A stretch of 64,000 nt of DNA, taken from assembly GCF_001854325.1 (NCBI RefSeq), contig NZ_CP017754.1, positions 496,001 to 560,000 of the forward strand, in the 5' to 3' direction. The DNA comes from Cupriavidus malaysiensis (lineage in GTDB: Bacteria; Pseudomonadota; Gammaproteobacteria; Burkholderiales; Burkholderiaceae). This document shows positions 8,912-17,034 of this stretch, piece by piece. Position 1 is the first letter of the stretch. The number at the start of each line of letters is the position of its first letter. Below the pieces are notes generated by a model that saw only the letters and a program-made list of their open reading frames with translations, was not told the DNA's origin and made no database searches. A program made the position numbers and the translations under genes.

Positions 8912-10077
8912 GACGGGATCCTGCCTTCGACGCCGGCCACGTAATAGTTCATCGCCAGCAAGGCCGCGTCGTCGGCGCTGGCGCCCGCGGCGAGCACGGT
9001 CTTGCCGGTGTTGTCCTGCAGCGGGCCGCGGAAGATGGCGGCATTGCCCTGCGCGACGATGGCCTGGCGATGGCTGGCCAGGCTGGCGCGGACCGCGGCC
9101 GGCAGCTTGTCGTCGAGCGAGACCAGGTCGTTCATCTCCTGCTTGATGCCCCACCAGGTGGTGGCGGGCTGCCAGCGGCCCGCCAGCAGGTCGCCCACGG
9201 TCTGCTTGTAATAGACGCCCCAGTTGAAGACCGCCGAGGCCAGGTGCGCCCTGGGCCCGAAGCGCGACATGTCGGAGTCCCAGCCGAAGGCGCGCAGGCC
9301 CTTTTCCTCGGCGTACTGCAGCACGGCCGGCGAATCGGTGTTCTGGATCAGCACATCGGCGTGCTGGGCGGCCAGCGCTTCCGCCGCCTCGCGCTCCCTG
9401 CCGGGGTCGAACCACTTGTTGACCCAGACCACCTTGACCACCGCCTTCGGGTTGACGGCGCGCGCGCCCAGCGTGAAGGCATTGATATTGCGGATCACTT
9501 CCGGGATGGGCACCGCGCCGACGAAGCCCAGCACGTTGCTGCGCGTCATCTGGCCGGCGATGACCCCGGCCAGGAAGGCCGGCTCGTGCATGCGGCCGGC
9601 GTAGACGCCCAGATTGGACGCGGTCTTGTAGCCGGTGGCGTGCTCGAAGCGCACCTCGGGGAATTGCCTGGCGATCTTCAGCATCGGTTCCATGTAGCCG
9701 AAGCTGGTGCCGAAGATCAGTTGCTTGCCCTGGCTGGCGAGATCGAGGAAGACGCGCTCGGCCTCGGCACCGCTTTCGGGCACGTTTTCCACGTAAGTGG
9801 TGCGGATACGGTCGCCGAAGGCCTCGATCAGGGCCTGGCGTCCGCGCTCGTGGGCATAGGTCCAGCCGGCATCGCCGACCGGGCCGAGGTAGACGAAGCC
9901 GATCTCCAGCGGCTTGCCGGTGACGGCGGCCGCGGCAGCAGGCGCGGACGCGGCCTCGGCGGCGGAGGCGGAGGCGGGCGCCGCGGCGGGCACGTCTTCC
10001 TTGCGGCCGCAGGCGGCGAGGGGGGCGGCGGCCAGCGCGGCGGACCATTGCAGCAGGCGGCGGCGGGTGAGCGTCAT
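8908..10077 (-). CDS. BMP family (Med/BmpA) substrate-binding lipoprotein
   Basis: 389 residues. The N-terminus carries both a twin-arginine stretch (TLTRRRLLQW) and a lipobox (APLAAC), then an Ala-rich linker, so it is probably exported and lipid-anchored. The mature part (about 55-389) is the BMP/PnrA fold (GFVYLGPVGDAGWTYAHERG, GTSFGYMEPM, NTDSP, FGWDSDMS) that in known members binds purine nucleosides or similar ligands for ABC uptake. No permease or ATPase lies beside it; instead it overlaps a Rieske oxygenase gene by four bases. ATG 10077 has CAGGAGACCCC upstream. Confidence 0.9.
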   Translation of the reverse strand: MTLTRRRLLQWSAALAAAPLAACGRKEDVPAAAPASASAAEAASAPAAAAAVTGKPLEIGFVYLGPVGDAGWTYAHERGRQALIEAFGDRIRTTYVENVPESGAEAERVFLDLASQGKQLIFGTSFGYMEPMLKIARQFPEVRFEHATGYKTASNLGVYAGRMHEPAFLAGVIAGQMTRSNVLGFVGAVPIPEVIRNINAFTLGARAVNPKAVVKVVWVNKWFDPGREREAAEALAAQHADVLIQNTDSPAVLQYAEEKGLRAFGWDSDMSRFGPRAHLASAVFNWGVYYKQTVGDLLAGRWQPATTWWGIKQEMNDLVSLDDKLPAAVRASLASHRQAIVAQGNAAIFRGPLQDNTGKTVLAAGASADDAALLAMNYYVAGVEGRIPS

Positions 10078-10381
10078 GGGGTCTCCTGTGAGGGCCGGGA
10101 AGCCGGCGCGTCGGTTACGCCACAGGGCGAGCAAGCGCTGTGCCAGCGCGGCCGCGCGCTCCCGCCTGGCGATGGCACGGCCCAGCCCATGCCGTGGCAC
10201 CATCCATCCGCCCGGATTGGTACCAACGCGATAGCCGCTGCACGCATATAATTATGCGTTCACTGAATAAGCAGGCGGCCAGCGCCACCGTATCCGCACC
10301 CGGATGCGCCGGCGGGCGGGAGATCCCGCGTCTCGCCATGCCTTCGCAGCCGTTGGCTGCATCTTGACGGCAGTTCCCCCG
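10078..10381. promoter_or_regulatory. Divergent control region of BMP-Rieske operon and MFS gene
   Basis: 304 bp between divergent starts. It holds a dyad ACGCATA-TAAT-TATGCGT (10242-10259) whose centre contains TATAAT (10247-10252), a good -10 for the rightward MFS gene, and a separate 10-bp palindrome TTGGTACCAA (10217-10226). Both are plausible operators; no regulator gene is adjacent. Confidence 0.45.
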
Positions 10382-11950
10382 ATGTCAACGTCTTCCTCCC
10401 CCTCCGCCCCAGCCGCGGAGTCCGCCGCGCCCGTGCACGACCACCAGGCCGTGATGCGCGTGATCGGCGGCATCGTGCTGTGCATCCTGCTGGCCGCCCT
10501 CGACCAGACCGTGGTGATCCCGGCGGTGCCGGCGATCGCCGCCGACCTCAACGGTTTCGGCCACCTGTCGTGGATCGTGACCGCCTACCTGATCGTGTCG
10601 ACGGTGACCACGCCGCTGTACGGCAAGCTGTCCGACCATTTCGGCCGGCGCCGCCTGCTGCTGGCGGCGATCGCCCTGTTCATGCTGGCCTCGGTGGCCT
10701 GCGCCATGGCGCAGTCGCTGGGACAGCTGATCCTGTTCCGCGCGCTGCAGGGCGTGGGCGGCGGCGGCCTGATGTCGCTGGCGCAGGCGGCCATCGCCGA
10801 CGTGGTGGCGCCGCGCCAGCGCGGCCGCTACCAGGGCTACCTGGCCACGGTGTGGGCGGTGGCGTCGATCGCCGGGCCGCTGGTGGGCGGCTGGGTGTCG
10901 GACCATATGTCCTGGCGCTGGCTGTTCTGGATCAACGTGCCGCTCGGCCTGCTGGCCATGCTGATGTGCCACCGGGGCCTGGCGCGGCTGGCGCTGCCGC
11001 GCGCCGGCGGCCGGCTGCGCGTCGACTGGCTGGGTGCCATGCTGCTGACGGTGGCCATCGTCACCTTCCTGCTCGCCATGAGCTGGGGCGGCGACCTGTT
11101 CGACTGGCTGTCGCCGGAAATGGGCGGGCTCGCCCTGGCCACGCTGGCGGCGCTGGCGGCCCTGGCCTGGCAGGAGCGCCGCGCCGCCGATCCGATGCTG
11201 CCGCCGCGGCTGTTCGCCAACCGTGCCTACGTGCTGGGCGCGGCGGCTTCGGCGCTGGCCGCCCTCGACATCTTCCTGTGCATCTTCGCCCTGCCGCTGC
11301 AGTTCCAGCTGGTGCGCGGCGCCGACGCCTCGCTGTCCGGCCTGCTGGTGGTGCCCTTCCTGCTGGCGACGGTGGCCGGCAATTTCATCGTGGCCTGGCT
11401 GGCGCCGCGCCTGGGCCGCCTGCGCGGCCTGCTGGTGGCGGGCCTGGCCGCCGCCGTGGTGGGCCTGGCCGTGCTGGCCGTGGTGCCGGCGACGATCCCG
11501 CTGCCGGTGGTGCTGCTGGCCATGGTGGTGGCCGGTGTCGGCCTCGGCGTGGCCATGGTGGGCACGCTGATGAATGTGCAGAACGCGCTGGAGCGCCGCG
11601 ACATGGGTGCCGGCACCGGCGCCCTGCTGGTGCTGCGCTCGCTCGGCAGCGCCTTCGGCGGCGCGCTGGCCGGCACGCTGCTGACGCTGGAGTTCCGCCG
11701 GGCCCAGGCCGCGGCCGGACTGCCGGCCGAACTGGACCTGGGCGCGCTGCGCCACGGCAGCGAGGCGCTGGCGCAGCTTGCGCCGGCCGTGCGCGACGCG
11801 CTCGGCGCGGGAGTGGCCTCCGGATTCCACCTGATCTTCGCCGCCGGCGCCGCCGCCGCGCTGCTGGCCCTGCTGATCGCGCGCCGCGGTCCCGACGTGG
11901 AACTGCGCAGCAGCGTGACCGAGCACGCCGCCACCCTGGCGATGGAGTGA
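10382..11950 (+). CDS. MFS drug/H+ antiporter, DHA2 (EmrB/QacA) type
   Basis: 522 residues, about 14 hydrophobic segments as usual for DHA2 pumps. Motif C-like region and signature AALDQTVVIPAVPAIAADL in the first helix and GKLSDHFGRRR (motif A) between helices 2 and 3 are clear; GGGGLMSLAQAAIADVVAPRQRG follows. Predicted inner-membrane exporter of toxic or hydrophobic compounds. ATG 10382 places the first helix about 30 residues in; an upstream in-frame extension lacks membrane sequence. The ribosome site is weak. Faces away from the BMP-Rieske operon. Confidence 0.92.
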   Translation: MSTSSSPSAPAAESAAPVHDHQAVMRVIGGIVLCILLAALDQTVVIPAVPAIAADLNGFGHLSWIVTAYLIVSTVTTPLYGKLSDHFGRRRLLLAAIALFMLASVACAMAQSLGQLILFRALQGVGGGGLMSLAQAAIADVVAPRQRGRYQGYLATVWAVASIAGPLVGGWVSDHMSWRWLFWINVPLGLLAMLMCHRGLARLALPRAGGRLRVDWLGAMLLTVAIVTFLLAMSWGGDLFDWLSPEMGGLALATLAALAALAWQERRAADPMLPPRLFANRAYVLGAAASALAALDIFLCIFALPLQFQLVRGADASLSGLLVVPFLLATVAGNFIVAWLAPRLGRLRGLLVAGLAAAVVGLAVLAVVPATIPLPVVLLAMVVAGVGLGVAMVGTLMNVQNALERRDMGAGTGALLVLRSLGSAFGGALAGTLLTLEFRRAQAAAGLPAELDLGALRHGSEALAQLAPAVRDALGAGVASGFHLIFAAGAAAALLALLIARRGPDVELRSSVTEHAATLAME

Positions 11951-12060
11951 GGCGGGCGGCGCGCGGCGCCGTCGCGGCTGCCTGGCGCGCCTTGCCTCCT
12001 GCGCGGCCGCGCACCGGCCGGCATACACTACAGGGCAAACCGACTTCCGGAGCCCCCGCC

Positions 12061-12714
12061 ATGCACGCGTTCCCCCTTGCCCTGCCGCGCGCGCGCCGCG
12101 CCGCGCCCGCCGCCAGCCTGCCGGTCCTGCTCGGCGCCACCCTGCTGGCCCTGGCCGCCGCCGCGCTGCCGCGTGCGGCCGCGGCGGCGGACCAGCCCGC
12201 GGCCGCACCTGCCGGCGCCCGTCCGGGCGCCTGTCCCGCCGCCCTGAACTTCCGCTTCCCGCGCCTGCAGGACGAGGCGCCGCAGGATCTCTGCCAGTAC
12301 GCCGGCAAGGTGGTGCTGGTGGTCAACACGGCCAGCTATTGCGGATTCACGCCGCAGTACGAAGGCCTGGAAGCCCTGTACAGCAAATACCGCGAGCGCG
12401 GCCTGGTGGTGCTCGGCTTCCCCTCCAACGATTTCTCGCAGGAGCCGGGCTCGGCCAAGGAGATCGCCGAGTTCTGCTACAACACCTACGGCGTCAAGTT
12501 CCCGATGCTGGGCAAGAGCCATGTGCGCGGCAGCGAGGTCAATCCGATGTATGCGCTGCTGGCCAAGGAGACCGGCACCGCGCCGAAGTGGAACTTCTAC
12601 AAATACCTGATCGACCGCAACGGACGGGTGGTGGCCAGCTTCAACAGCCTGACCAAGCCCGACGAGGCGCCCTTCGTCGCCCGCATCGAGCAGTTGCTGG
12701 ACGCATCGCGATAG
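12061..12714 (+). CDS. Exported glutathione peroxidase-family protein
   Basis: 217 residues. A long signal-like N-terminus (hydrophobic 20-45, AAAAADQP cleavage region) precedes a complete GPx domain from about residue 60. Active-site Cys lies in NTASYCGFTPQY; the supporting Gln is in SQEPGS and Trp/Asn in KWNFYKYLID. FPSND replaces the common FPCNQ, so the extra cysteine of thioredoxin-type GPx is absent at that place. Predicted to reduce peroxides in the periplasm, which is less common than the cytosolic BtuE type. Downstream by 143 bp is an FNR-like site and an ODP gene. Confidence 0.92.
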   Translation: MHAFPLALPRARRAAPAASLPVLLGATLLALAAAALPRAAAAADQPAAAPAGARPGACPAALNFRFPRLQDEAPQDLCQYAGKVVLVVNTASYCGFTPQYEGLEALYSKYRERGLVVLGFPSNDFSQEPGSAKEIAEFCYNTYGVKFPMLGKSHVRGSEVNPMYALLAKETGTAPKWNFYKYLIDRNGRVVASFNSLTKPDEAPFVARIEQLLDASR

Positions 12715-12739
12715 CGCGCGCGGCCGCCGCGCGCGCCGC

Positions 12740-12753
12740 TTGACCTGCGTCAA
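12740..12753. promoter_or_regulatory. FNR/CRP-family box TTGACCTGCGTCAA
   Basis: TTGAC-N4-GTCAA, a perfect dyad of the FNR/ANR/DNR class. A -10-like CATTAG at 12773-12778 would put the start of transcription near 12785, so the box centre falls at about -39 to -41, the class II activator position. It lies upstream of the ODP gene at 12858. Confidence 0.65.
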
Positions 12754-12857
12754 GCCGGCGCCGCGCCCGCCGCATTAGCCTCGACGCTTTGCGCGCCACC
12801 GGCCGCCCCCGTCGGCGCCGTTCCCCGGGGAGGCGGCGCGGGCGAGGAAGCGAGACG

Positions 12858-13646
12858 ATGGCAATCACGCTCTACGAGGCGGACGGGCACAGCTGCCTGA
12901 TGTTCGCCGACCTGGTCGAGGAGGAGCACGGCGAGGTCGTGCAGACCAACCAGTTCCTGGTGGTGGACCATGGCCACGGCGCCCTGATCGACCCTGGCGG
13001 CCACATGACCTACGGCGAGCTCTATCTCGCCATCAGCCGCTACTTCCCGCCCAAGCAGCTGGACTACGTGCTGGCCTCGCACGCCGACCCCGACATCGTC
13101 GCCTCGGTCGGGCGCTGGCTGACCGCGTCCGACAGCAAGGTGCTGATCTCGCGCGTGTGGGCCCGTTTCCTGCCGCATTTCTGCCAGGCCGGCAAGACCG
13201 CCGGGCGCATCGTCACGCTGCCCGACCCGGGCGCCGCCATCCCGCTCGGGCATTGCCACCTGCTGGCGGTGCCGGCCCACTTCCTGCATTCGGAAGGCAA
13301 CTTCCAGTTCTACGACCCGGTCAGCAAGATCCTGTTCTCGGGCGACCTGGGCGCGGCCATGACCAGCGCGGCCGAGGCCGGCACCGTGGTGACCGACTTC
13401 GATGCCCACGTCGCCGCCATGCTGCCCTTCCACCAGCGCTACATGAGCGGCAACCGCGCCTGCCGGCTGTGGGCCGGGATGGCGCGCGGCCTGGACATCG
13501 AATGGATCGTGCCGCAGCACGGCCCGCCGCTGCGCGGCAAGGCGATGGTGGCGCGCTTCATCGACTGGGTGGGCTCGCTGGCCTGCGGGCTGGACCTGCT
13601 GACCCAGGAGCACTACCGGGTGCCGCGCGTGCCCGGCGCCCACTGA
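12858..13646 (+). CDS. Oxygen-binding di-iron protein (ODP), metallo-beta-lactamase fold
   Basis: 262 residues. Beta-lactamase-like di-iron domain of flavodiiron type without a flavodoxin domain. Metal-ligand region reads ASHADPDIVAS (H-x-D-x-D variant of H-x-E-x-D-H), with later PAHFLHSEGNF, FSGDLGAAM and VPQHGPPLRG giving the remaining His/Asp ligands. Close relatives bind O2 reversibly and have been proposed as oxygen sensors or carriers in chemotaxis-linked settings. ATG 12858 follows GAGGAAGCGAGACG. An FNR-type box with a well-placed -10 upstream argues for oxygen-dependent expression. Confidence 0.88.
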   Translation: MAITLYEADGHSCLMFADLVEEEHGEVVQTNQFLVVDHGHGALIDPGGHMTYGELYLAISRYFPPKQLDYVLASHADPDIVASVGRWLTASDSKVLISRVWARFLPHFCQAGKTAGRIVTLPDPGAAIPLGHCHLLAVPAHFLHSEGNFQFYDPVSKILFSGDLGAAMTSAAEAGTVVTDFDAHVAAMLPFHQRYMSGNRACRLWAGMARGLDIEWIVPQHGPPLRGKAMVARFIDWVGSLACGLDLLTQEHYRVPRVPGAH

Positions 13647-13677
13647 GGCCAGGGCCGGCGCCGGCACGCGCTCCGCT

Positions 13678-14304
13678 TCAGTCCTTGGCCAGGCCCTCGG
13701 CCACCAGCGCCTCGCGTACCTTGGGGCGGGCCGCCACGCGCGCCAGGTAGGCCTGCAGCGAGGGATAGGCGCCCAGCGGGAGGCCGAGCATATTGGCCCA
13801 GTTGACCACGGTGAAGCAGTAGGCGTCGGCCACCGTGAAGGTATCGCCCATCAGGTATTCGCGCCGCGCCAGGTGCGCGTCGAGCTCGGCGAAGCGCAGC
13901 GCCAGCTTGGCCTTGCAGTCCTCGCGCGTGCTGGCGGCGGTTTCCTTGTGCCACAGCCAGGGGCTGAACACCTTGTGCAGCTCGGTGGCCACCAGCGCCA
14001 GCCAGCCGACCGCCTCCATGCGCTCGGGCGTGCCGGGCGCCGGCAGCAGGGCGCGCTCGGGCACGCGGTCCGCCACGTATTCGAGCAGGGCCACGCCCTC
14101 GGTGTGGCGCGAGCCGTTGTCGAGCTGCAGCAGCGGCACGTAGCCGCGCGGGCTGATGGCATAGAAATCGTCGCTGCCGTTCTCGGGCTCTGCCAGCTTG
14201 TGCGTGGCGAGGTCGACGCGGGCCAGCGTGAAGGGCAGGCCGGCCTCGCGCAGGGCGATGTGAGTGGCGAGCGAGCAGGCGCCGGGCGTGTAGTAGAGCT
14301 TCAT
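13678..14304 (-). CDS. gstA: Beta-class glutathione S-transferase
   Basis: 208 residues. N-terminal thioredoxin-fold starts MKLYYTPGACSLATHIALRE, with the cysteine at position 10 that is diagnostic for bacterial beta-class GSTs, and cis-Pro in GYVPLLQL; the GSH-binding TEGVALLEY segment follows. C-terminal helical domain (about 90-205) has the DTFTVADAY capping box. Cytosolic conjugation or redox function; substrate unknown. It is divergent from a LysR regulator, whose palindromic site lies between the starts. Length typical (203-210). Confidence 0.94.
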   Translation of the reverse strand: MKLYYTPGACSLATHIALREAGLPFTLARVDLATHKLAEPENGSDDFYAISPRGYVPLLQLDNGSRHTEGVALLEYVADRVPERALLPAPGTPERMEAVGWLALVATELHKVFSPWLWHKETAASTREDCKAKLALRFAELDAHLARREYLMGDTFTVADAYCFTVVNWANMLGLPLGAYPSLQAYLARVAARPKVREALVAEGLAKD

Positions 14305-14410
14305 GTCGGGTTCCGGTTGGCGTTGATTGGCGGAGCGGTGGCGCGCGTGCACGGCAGGGGCGGCGCCTGTTCCGGTGGCCGGGCTTGTGGCGGCAACCGG
14401 AGCAGTCTAG

Positions 14411-14428
14411 GATTGCGGGCCCGCAATC
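14411..14428. promoter_or_regulatory. LysR-type operator GATTGCGGGCCCGCAATC
   Basis: Perfect 18-bp palindrome containing T-N11-A spacings, in the 146-bp gap between divergent gstA and lysR, 22 bp before the lysR start. Position suits autoregulation and control of gstA. Confidence 0.6.
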
Positions 14429-14450
14429 GCAATGCGCATCGCCGCAAATC

Positions 14451-15383
14451 ATGGCTGCAAACTCGCAATACCAGCTGACGCCGGCCGACCTCGACGCAGT
14501 GCTCGCGCTGGTGCGCGGCGGCACGCTGGCCGAGGCCGGGCGCCGCCTCGGGGTCGACGCCTCGACCGTGTTCCGCGTGCTGCAACGGGTGGAGAAGGGG
14601 CTGGGCCGGCGCCTGTTCGAGCGCAGCCGCGCGGGCTACCTGGCCACCGAACTGGCGCAGCAGTTCGCCCAGCATGCCGAGCGCATCGAGGCCGAGCTGG
14701 AGGCCGCGCGCGGCCATGCCGCGGGCAGCGCCGGCACCTTGAGCGGCCTGGTGCGCATCTCCACCACCGACACCGTGCTGCATGCGCTGCTGCTGCCTGC
14801 GCTGAGCGATTTCGGCCGCGCCCATCCCGGCCTGCGCTTCGAGCTGGCGGCCACCAACGAACTGGCCAGCCTGAGCCGGCGCGATGCCGACATCGCCGTG
14901 CGCGCCACGCGCCAGCCGCCGCCGCACCTGATCGGCCGCCGCCTCGGCCCGCTGCGCGTGGCCGTGTTCGCCGCGCGCGGGCTGGCCGAGCAGGTCGCGC
15001 CGCTGCCGGCGCAGCAGGACGGCGCGGCGGCGGCGCCCGGCTGGGACGCTGCCGCACTGTCGGCGCTGCCGTGGATCGGGCCCGACGAGGCGCTGCCCGA
15101 GCATCCCTCGGTGCGCTGGCGCCGCAAGCACCTGCCGCGCGTGGTGCCGCAGTACGGTGTCAACAGCATCGGCAGCCTGGCCGAAGCGGTGGCGGCCGGC
15201 CTGGGCGCGGGCGTGATCTCGCTGGCCATCGCCGCGCGCAGCCCGCACCTGGTGGCGCTGACGCCGGCGCTGGAGCCCTGCGAGACCGACCTGTGGCTGC
15301 TGACCCATCCCGAGTCGCGCCACCTGCGCCGCATCGCCGCGGTGGTGACGCATCTGGCCGCGCGCATTGCCGTGCCCGAATAG
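14451..15383 (+). CDS. LysR family transcriptional regulator
   Basis: 310 residues. Winged helix-turn-helix at about 8-65 (LTPADLDAVLALVRGGTLAEAGRRLGVDASTVFRVLQRVEKGLGRRLFERS), then a periplasmic-binding-like effector domain (about 90-300). The DNA-binding helix uses STVFRVLQRVE rather than the usual S.vS..I..LE, but the frame and length are normal. ATG 14451 was preferred over an in-frame opening further upstream because the HTH then begins where expected. Likely regulates the divergent gstA. Confidence 0.9.
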   Translation: MAANSQYQLTPADLDAVLALVRGGTLAEAGRRLGVDASTVFRVLQRVEKGLGRRLFERSRAGYLATELAQQFAQHAERIEAELEAARGHAAGSAGTLSGLVRISTTDTVLHALLLPALSDFGRAHPGLRFELAATNELASLSRRDADIAVRATRQPPPHLIGRRLGPLRVAVFAARGLAEQVAPLPAQQDGAAAAPGWDAAALSALPWIGPDEALPEHPSVRWRRKHLPRVVPQYGVNSIGSLAEAVAAGLGAGVISLAIAARSPHLVALTPALEPCETDLWLLTHPESRHLRRIAAVVTHLAARIAVPE

Positions 15384-15475
15384 GGAGGGCGGATCGTCAC
15401 GCCGGGTAGCGCAGGACAGGCCCGTGCCGCCGTGGCCAGCGGCACGATCGGTCGATCCCGCAGTCCCTCAGTCCC

Positions 15476-16213
15476 TCAGTCCAGCAGGCGCGCCAGCGCC
15501 GGCGGCAGGCCCACGTTCGGCTTGCGCGGCGGCCGCGCGAAACTGCCCTCGCGCGCACCGCGCGGCGCCAGCGCGACCAGCGATTCGCAATGCCGCACCG
15601 CGCTCGACACGCCGTCCACCACCGGCACCGGGATGCGCTCCTTCAGCTCGCGCGCCAGACCCGCCAGCGGTGCGCCGGCGACGATGATCACATCGGCGCC
15701 ATCCTCGCGCACCGCCTGCAGGCTCAACTGTTCCAGCCGTGCGGCGTGGTCCTGCTGCACGCTGCCGATGTCGCGCAGCGGCTCCTGCAGCGAACGCACA
15801 CTCGCCAGGCGCGACGTCAGGCCGTTGGCCGCCACGCATTCGCGGTACCAGGCTTCGATGCGGTGCGAGATGGCGATGATGGAGAAGCGCTGGCCGAGCA
15901 GGCAGGCGCTGGCCAGCGCCGCTTCGGTCATGCCGACCACCGGCACGTCGAACAGCTCCTTGAGCCCGGCCAGGCCGGGATCGCCGAAGGCCGCCACCAC
16001 CAGGCCGTCGAAGCGGCCCGCATGCTCGGCGGCGGCGCAGGCGGTGGCGTAGCCGCCGACCAGGGCTTCGAAGCGGGTTTCGATGTAGGCGACGCCGAAG
16101 GGGGCGGTGGCCATCGTGATCCGGGTGCCTTGGGAGAGGCTGCGCCTGGCTTCGGCTTCGATCAGGTCGGTGACGGATTGGGAGGTGTTGGGGTTGATGA
16201 TGAGGAGTTGCAT
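15476..16213 (-). CDS. Asp/Glu/hydantoin racemase superfamily protein, catalytic cysteines not seen
   Basis: 245 residues. Starts MQLLIINPNTSQSVTDLIE, the typical hydantoin/allantoin racemase opening, with an AGGAG site before ATG 16213. The expected first catalytic Cys (usually in a CFGDPG-like turn) is Ala here (VVAAFGDPGL), and the second Cys position (usually an LGCAG-like turn) reads VAGAPLAG. The fold is therefore clear but ordinary two-cysteine racemization is doubtful. It lies 822 bp downstream of the hydantoinase gene on the same strand with repeat island A between them. It could be a non-racemizing isomerase, decarboxylase or binding protein. Confidence 0.85.
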   Translation of the reverse strand: MQLLIINPNTSQSVTDLIEAEARRSLSQGTRITMATAPFGVAYIETRFEALVGGYATACAAAEHAGRFDGLVVAAFGDPGLAGLKELFDVPVVGMTEAALASACLLGQRFSIIAISHRIEAWYRECVAANGLTSRLASVRSLQEPLRDIGSVQQDHAARLEQLSLQAVREDGADVIIVAGAPLAGLARELKERIPVPVVDGVSSAVRHCESLVALAPRGAREGSFARPPRKPNVGLPPALARLLD

Positions 16214-16398
16214 GATGGGGGCTCCTTGTTTTGTTTGGGGGCTTGGTTTGCTGGTGTTCTTGGGCTTGGTTTCGGGTGGTGTCGGTTTGCGATTCAACGG
16301 CCTGTTTCGGCTCTCGTGACTTGACGCTTGTCGTGTGGGTTCGGGCGGTGTTGGTTTGCGAGACAACGGCCTGTTTCGACTCCCCTGCGGGGAGCCGA

Positions 16399-16430
16399 CC
16401 TACTTTCTTTGTCTCGCCAAAGAAAGTAGG
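16399..16430. repeat. T/A hairpin, left end of island A
   Basis: CCTACTTTCTTTG, six-base loop, CAAAGAAAGTAGG: a perfect 13-bp stem. The same element, with small changes, recurs at 16867-16896, 24063-24092 and 24829-24858, always next to a CCCC-TGC-GGGG hairpin or its complement. Confidence 0.9.
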
Positions 16431-16462
16431 CAAAGAAAGGCGACCCGGGTGCGGCGACCCCC

Positions 16463-16564
16463 CCTCGCGAATGGGCCCCGGCCGCCGCGCCCGTCCGAAC
16501 TCGCGGCCTGCGGCCGCTCAGACAGCGGACGGGCTTCATCGGCGGCCGGGGCCCATTCGCGAGG
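16463..16564. repeat. Long nested inverted repeat (cruciform 1) in island A
   Basis: Perfect 25-bp arms (16463-16487 and 16540-16564) beginning CCTCGCGAATGGGCCCC. Inside are a second pair CCGTCC/GGACGG and a central GCGGCCTGCGGCCGC palindrome, so the 102-nt unit folds on itself three times. Not seen elsewhere in the window. Confidence 0.88.
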
Positions 16565-16728
16565 CGCCGCACACGGGAGGGAAAGGCCAAACCGTTGGTA
16601 TGCGAGCGGGCTTGCTCTTGCATGCTGGCTTGGCTGGTTGAGCCTTCGTGTTCGGCCAGCTCGCTGGCCGAACACCCCCCACCCGAAGCGAAGCGAGGCG
16701 TGGCGTCTGTTCCCTGCCGTGTGCGGCG

Positions 16729-16833
16729 CCTCGCGTGCTGAGGCAAAGAGCGGAAAAGAGGGCCCCCTGTCTGAGGATCGCCTTAAGGCGATCCGAGTTG
16801 GGGCCCGGCCGCTCTTTGCCTCAGCACGCGAGG
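16729..16833. repeat. Long nested inverted repeat (cruciform 2) in island A
   Basis: Perfect 25-bp arms (16729-16753, 16809-16833) starting CCTCGCGTGCTGAGGC, a GGGCCCC pairing inside, and a perfect 20-bp palindrome GGATCGCCTTAAGGCGATCC at 16775-16794. Copies occur in island B at 24126-24230 (inverted) and 24691-24795 (one base changed in both arms). Confidence 0.9.
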
Positions 16834-17034
16834 GGGTGTTGAGCCGCACCCGGCGCGCCTTCTTTGCCTACTTTCTTGGCAAGACAAGAAAGTAGGTCGG
16901 CTCCCCGCAGGGGAGTCGAAACAGGCTTTTGCCTCGCACACCGACATCGCCCCAACCAAAGCACCAAGTCACGAGAACCGAAACAGGCCGTTGCCCCGCA
17001 AACCGACACCGCTCGAACCAAGCATCGAACCCCC

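Larger units (their letters stand above)
16214..17034. repeat. Repeat island A: nested inverted repeats, no gene
   Basis: 821 bp without a credible gene. Order: inward-facing end module (16300-16395, containing TTTCGGCTCTCGTGACTTG and CGGCCTGTTTCGACTCC), GC hairpin 16381-16393, T/A hairpin 16399-16430, long cruciform 1 (arms 16463-16487 and 16540-16564), palindrome 16648-16675, long cruciform 2 (arms 16729-16753 and 16809-16833, with inner palindrome 16775-16794), T/A hairpin 16867-16896, and the end module again in inverted orientation (16897-17030). Open frames here exist on both strands but follow the palindrome symmetry. The right half is nearly identical to the right half of island B. 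Confidence 0.9.

Noticed and set aside
16231..16895. Open frames in island A on both strands
   Set aside because: They mirror the palindrome symmetry and include the hairpins; no homology recognised.
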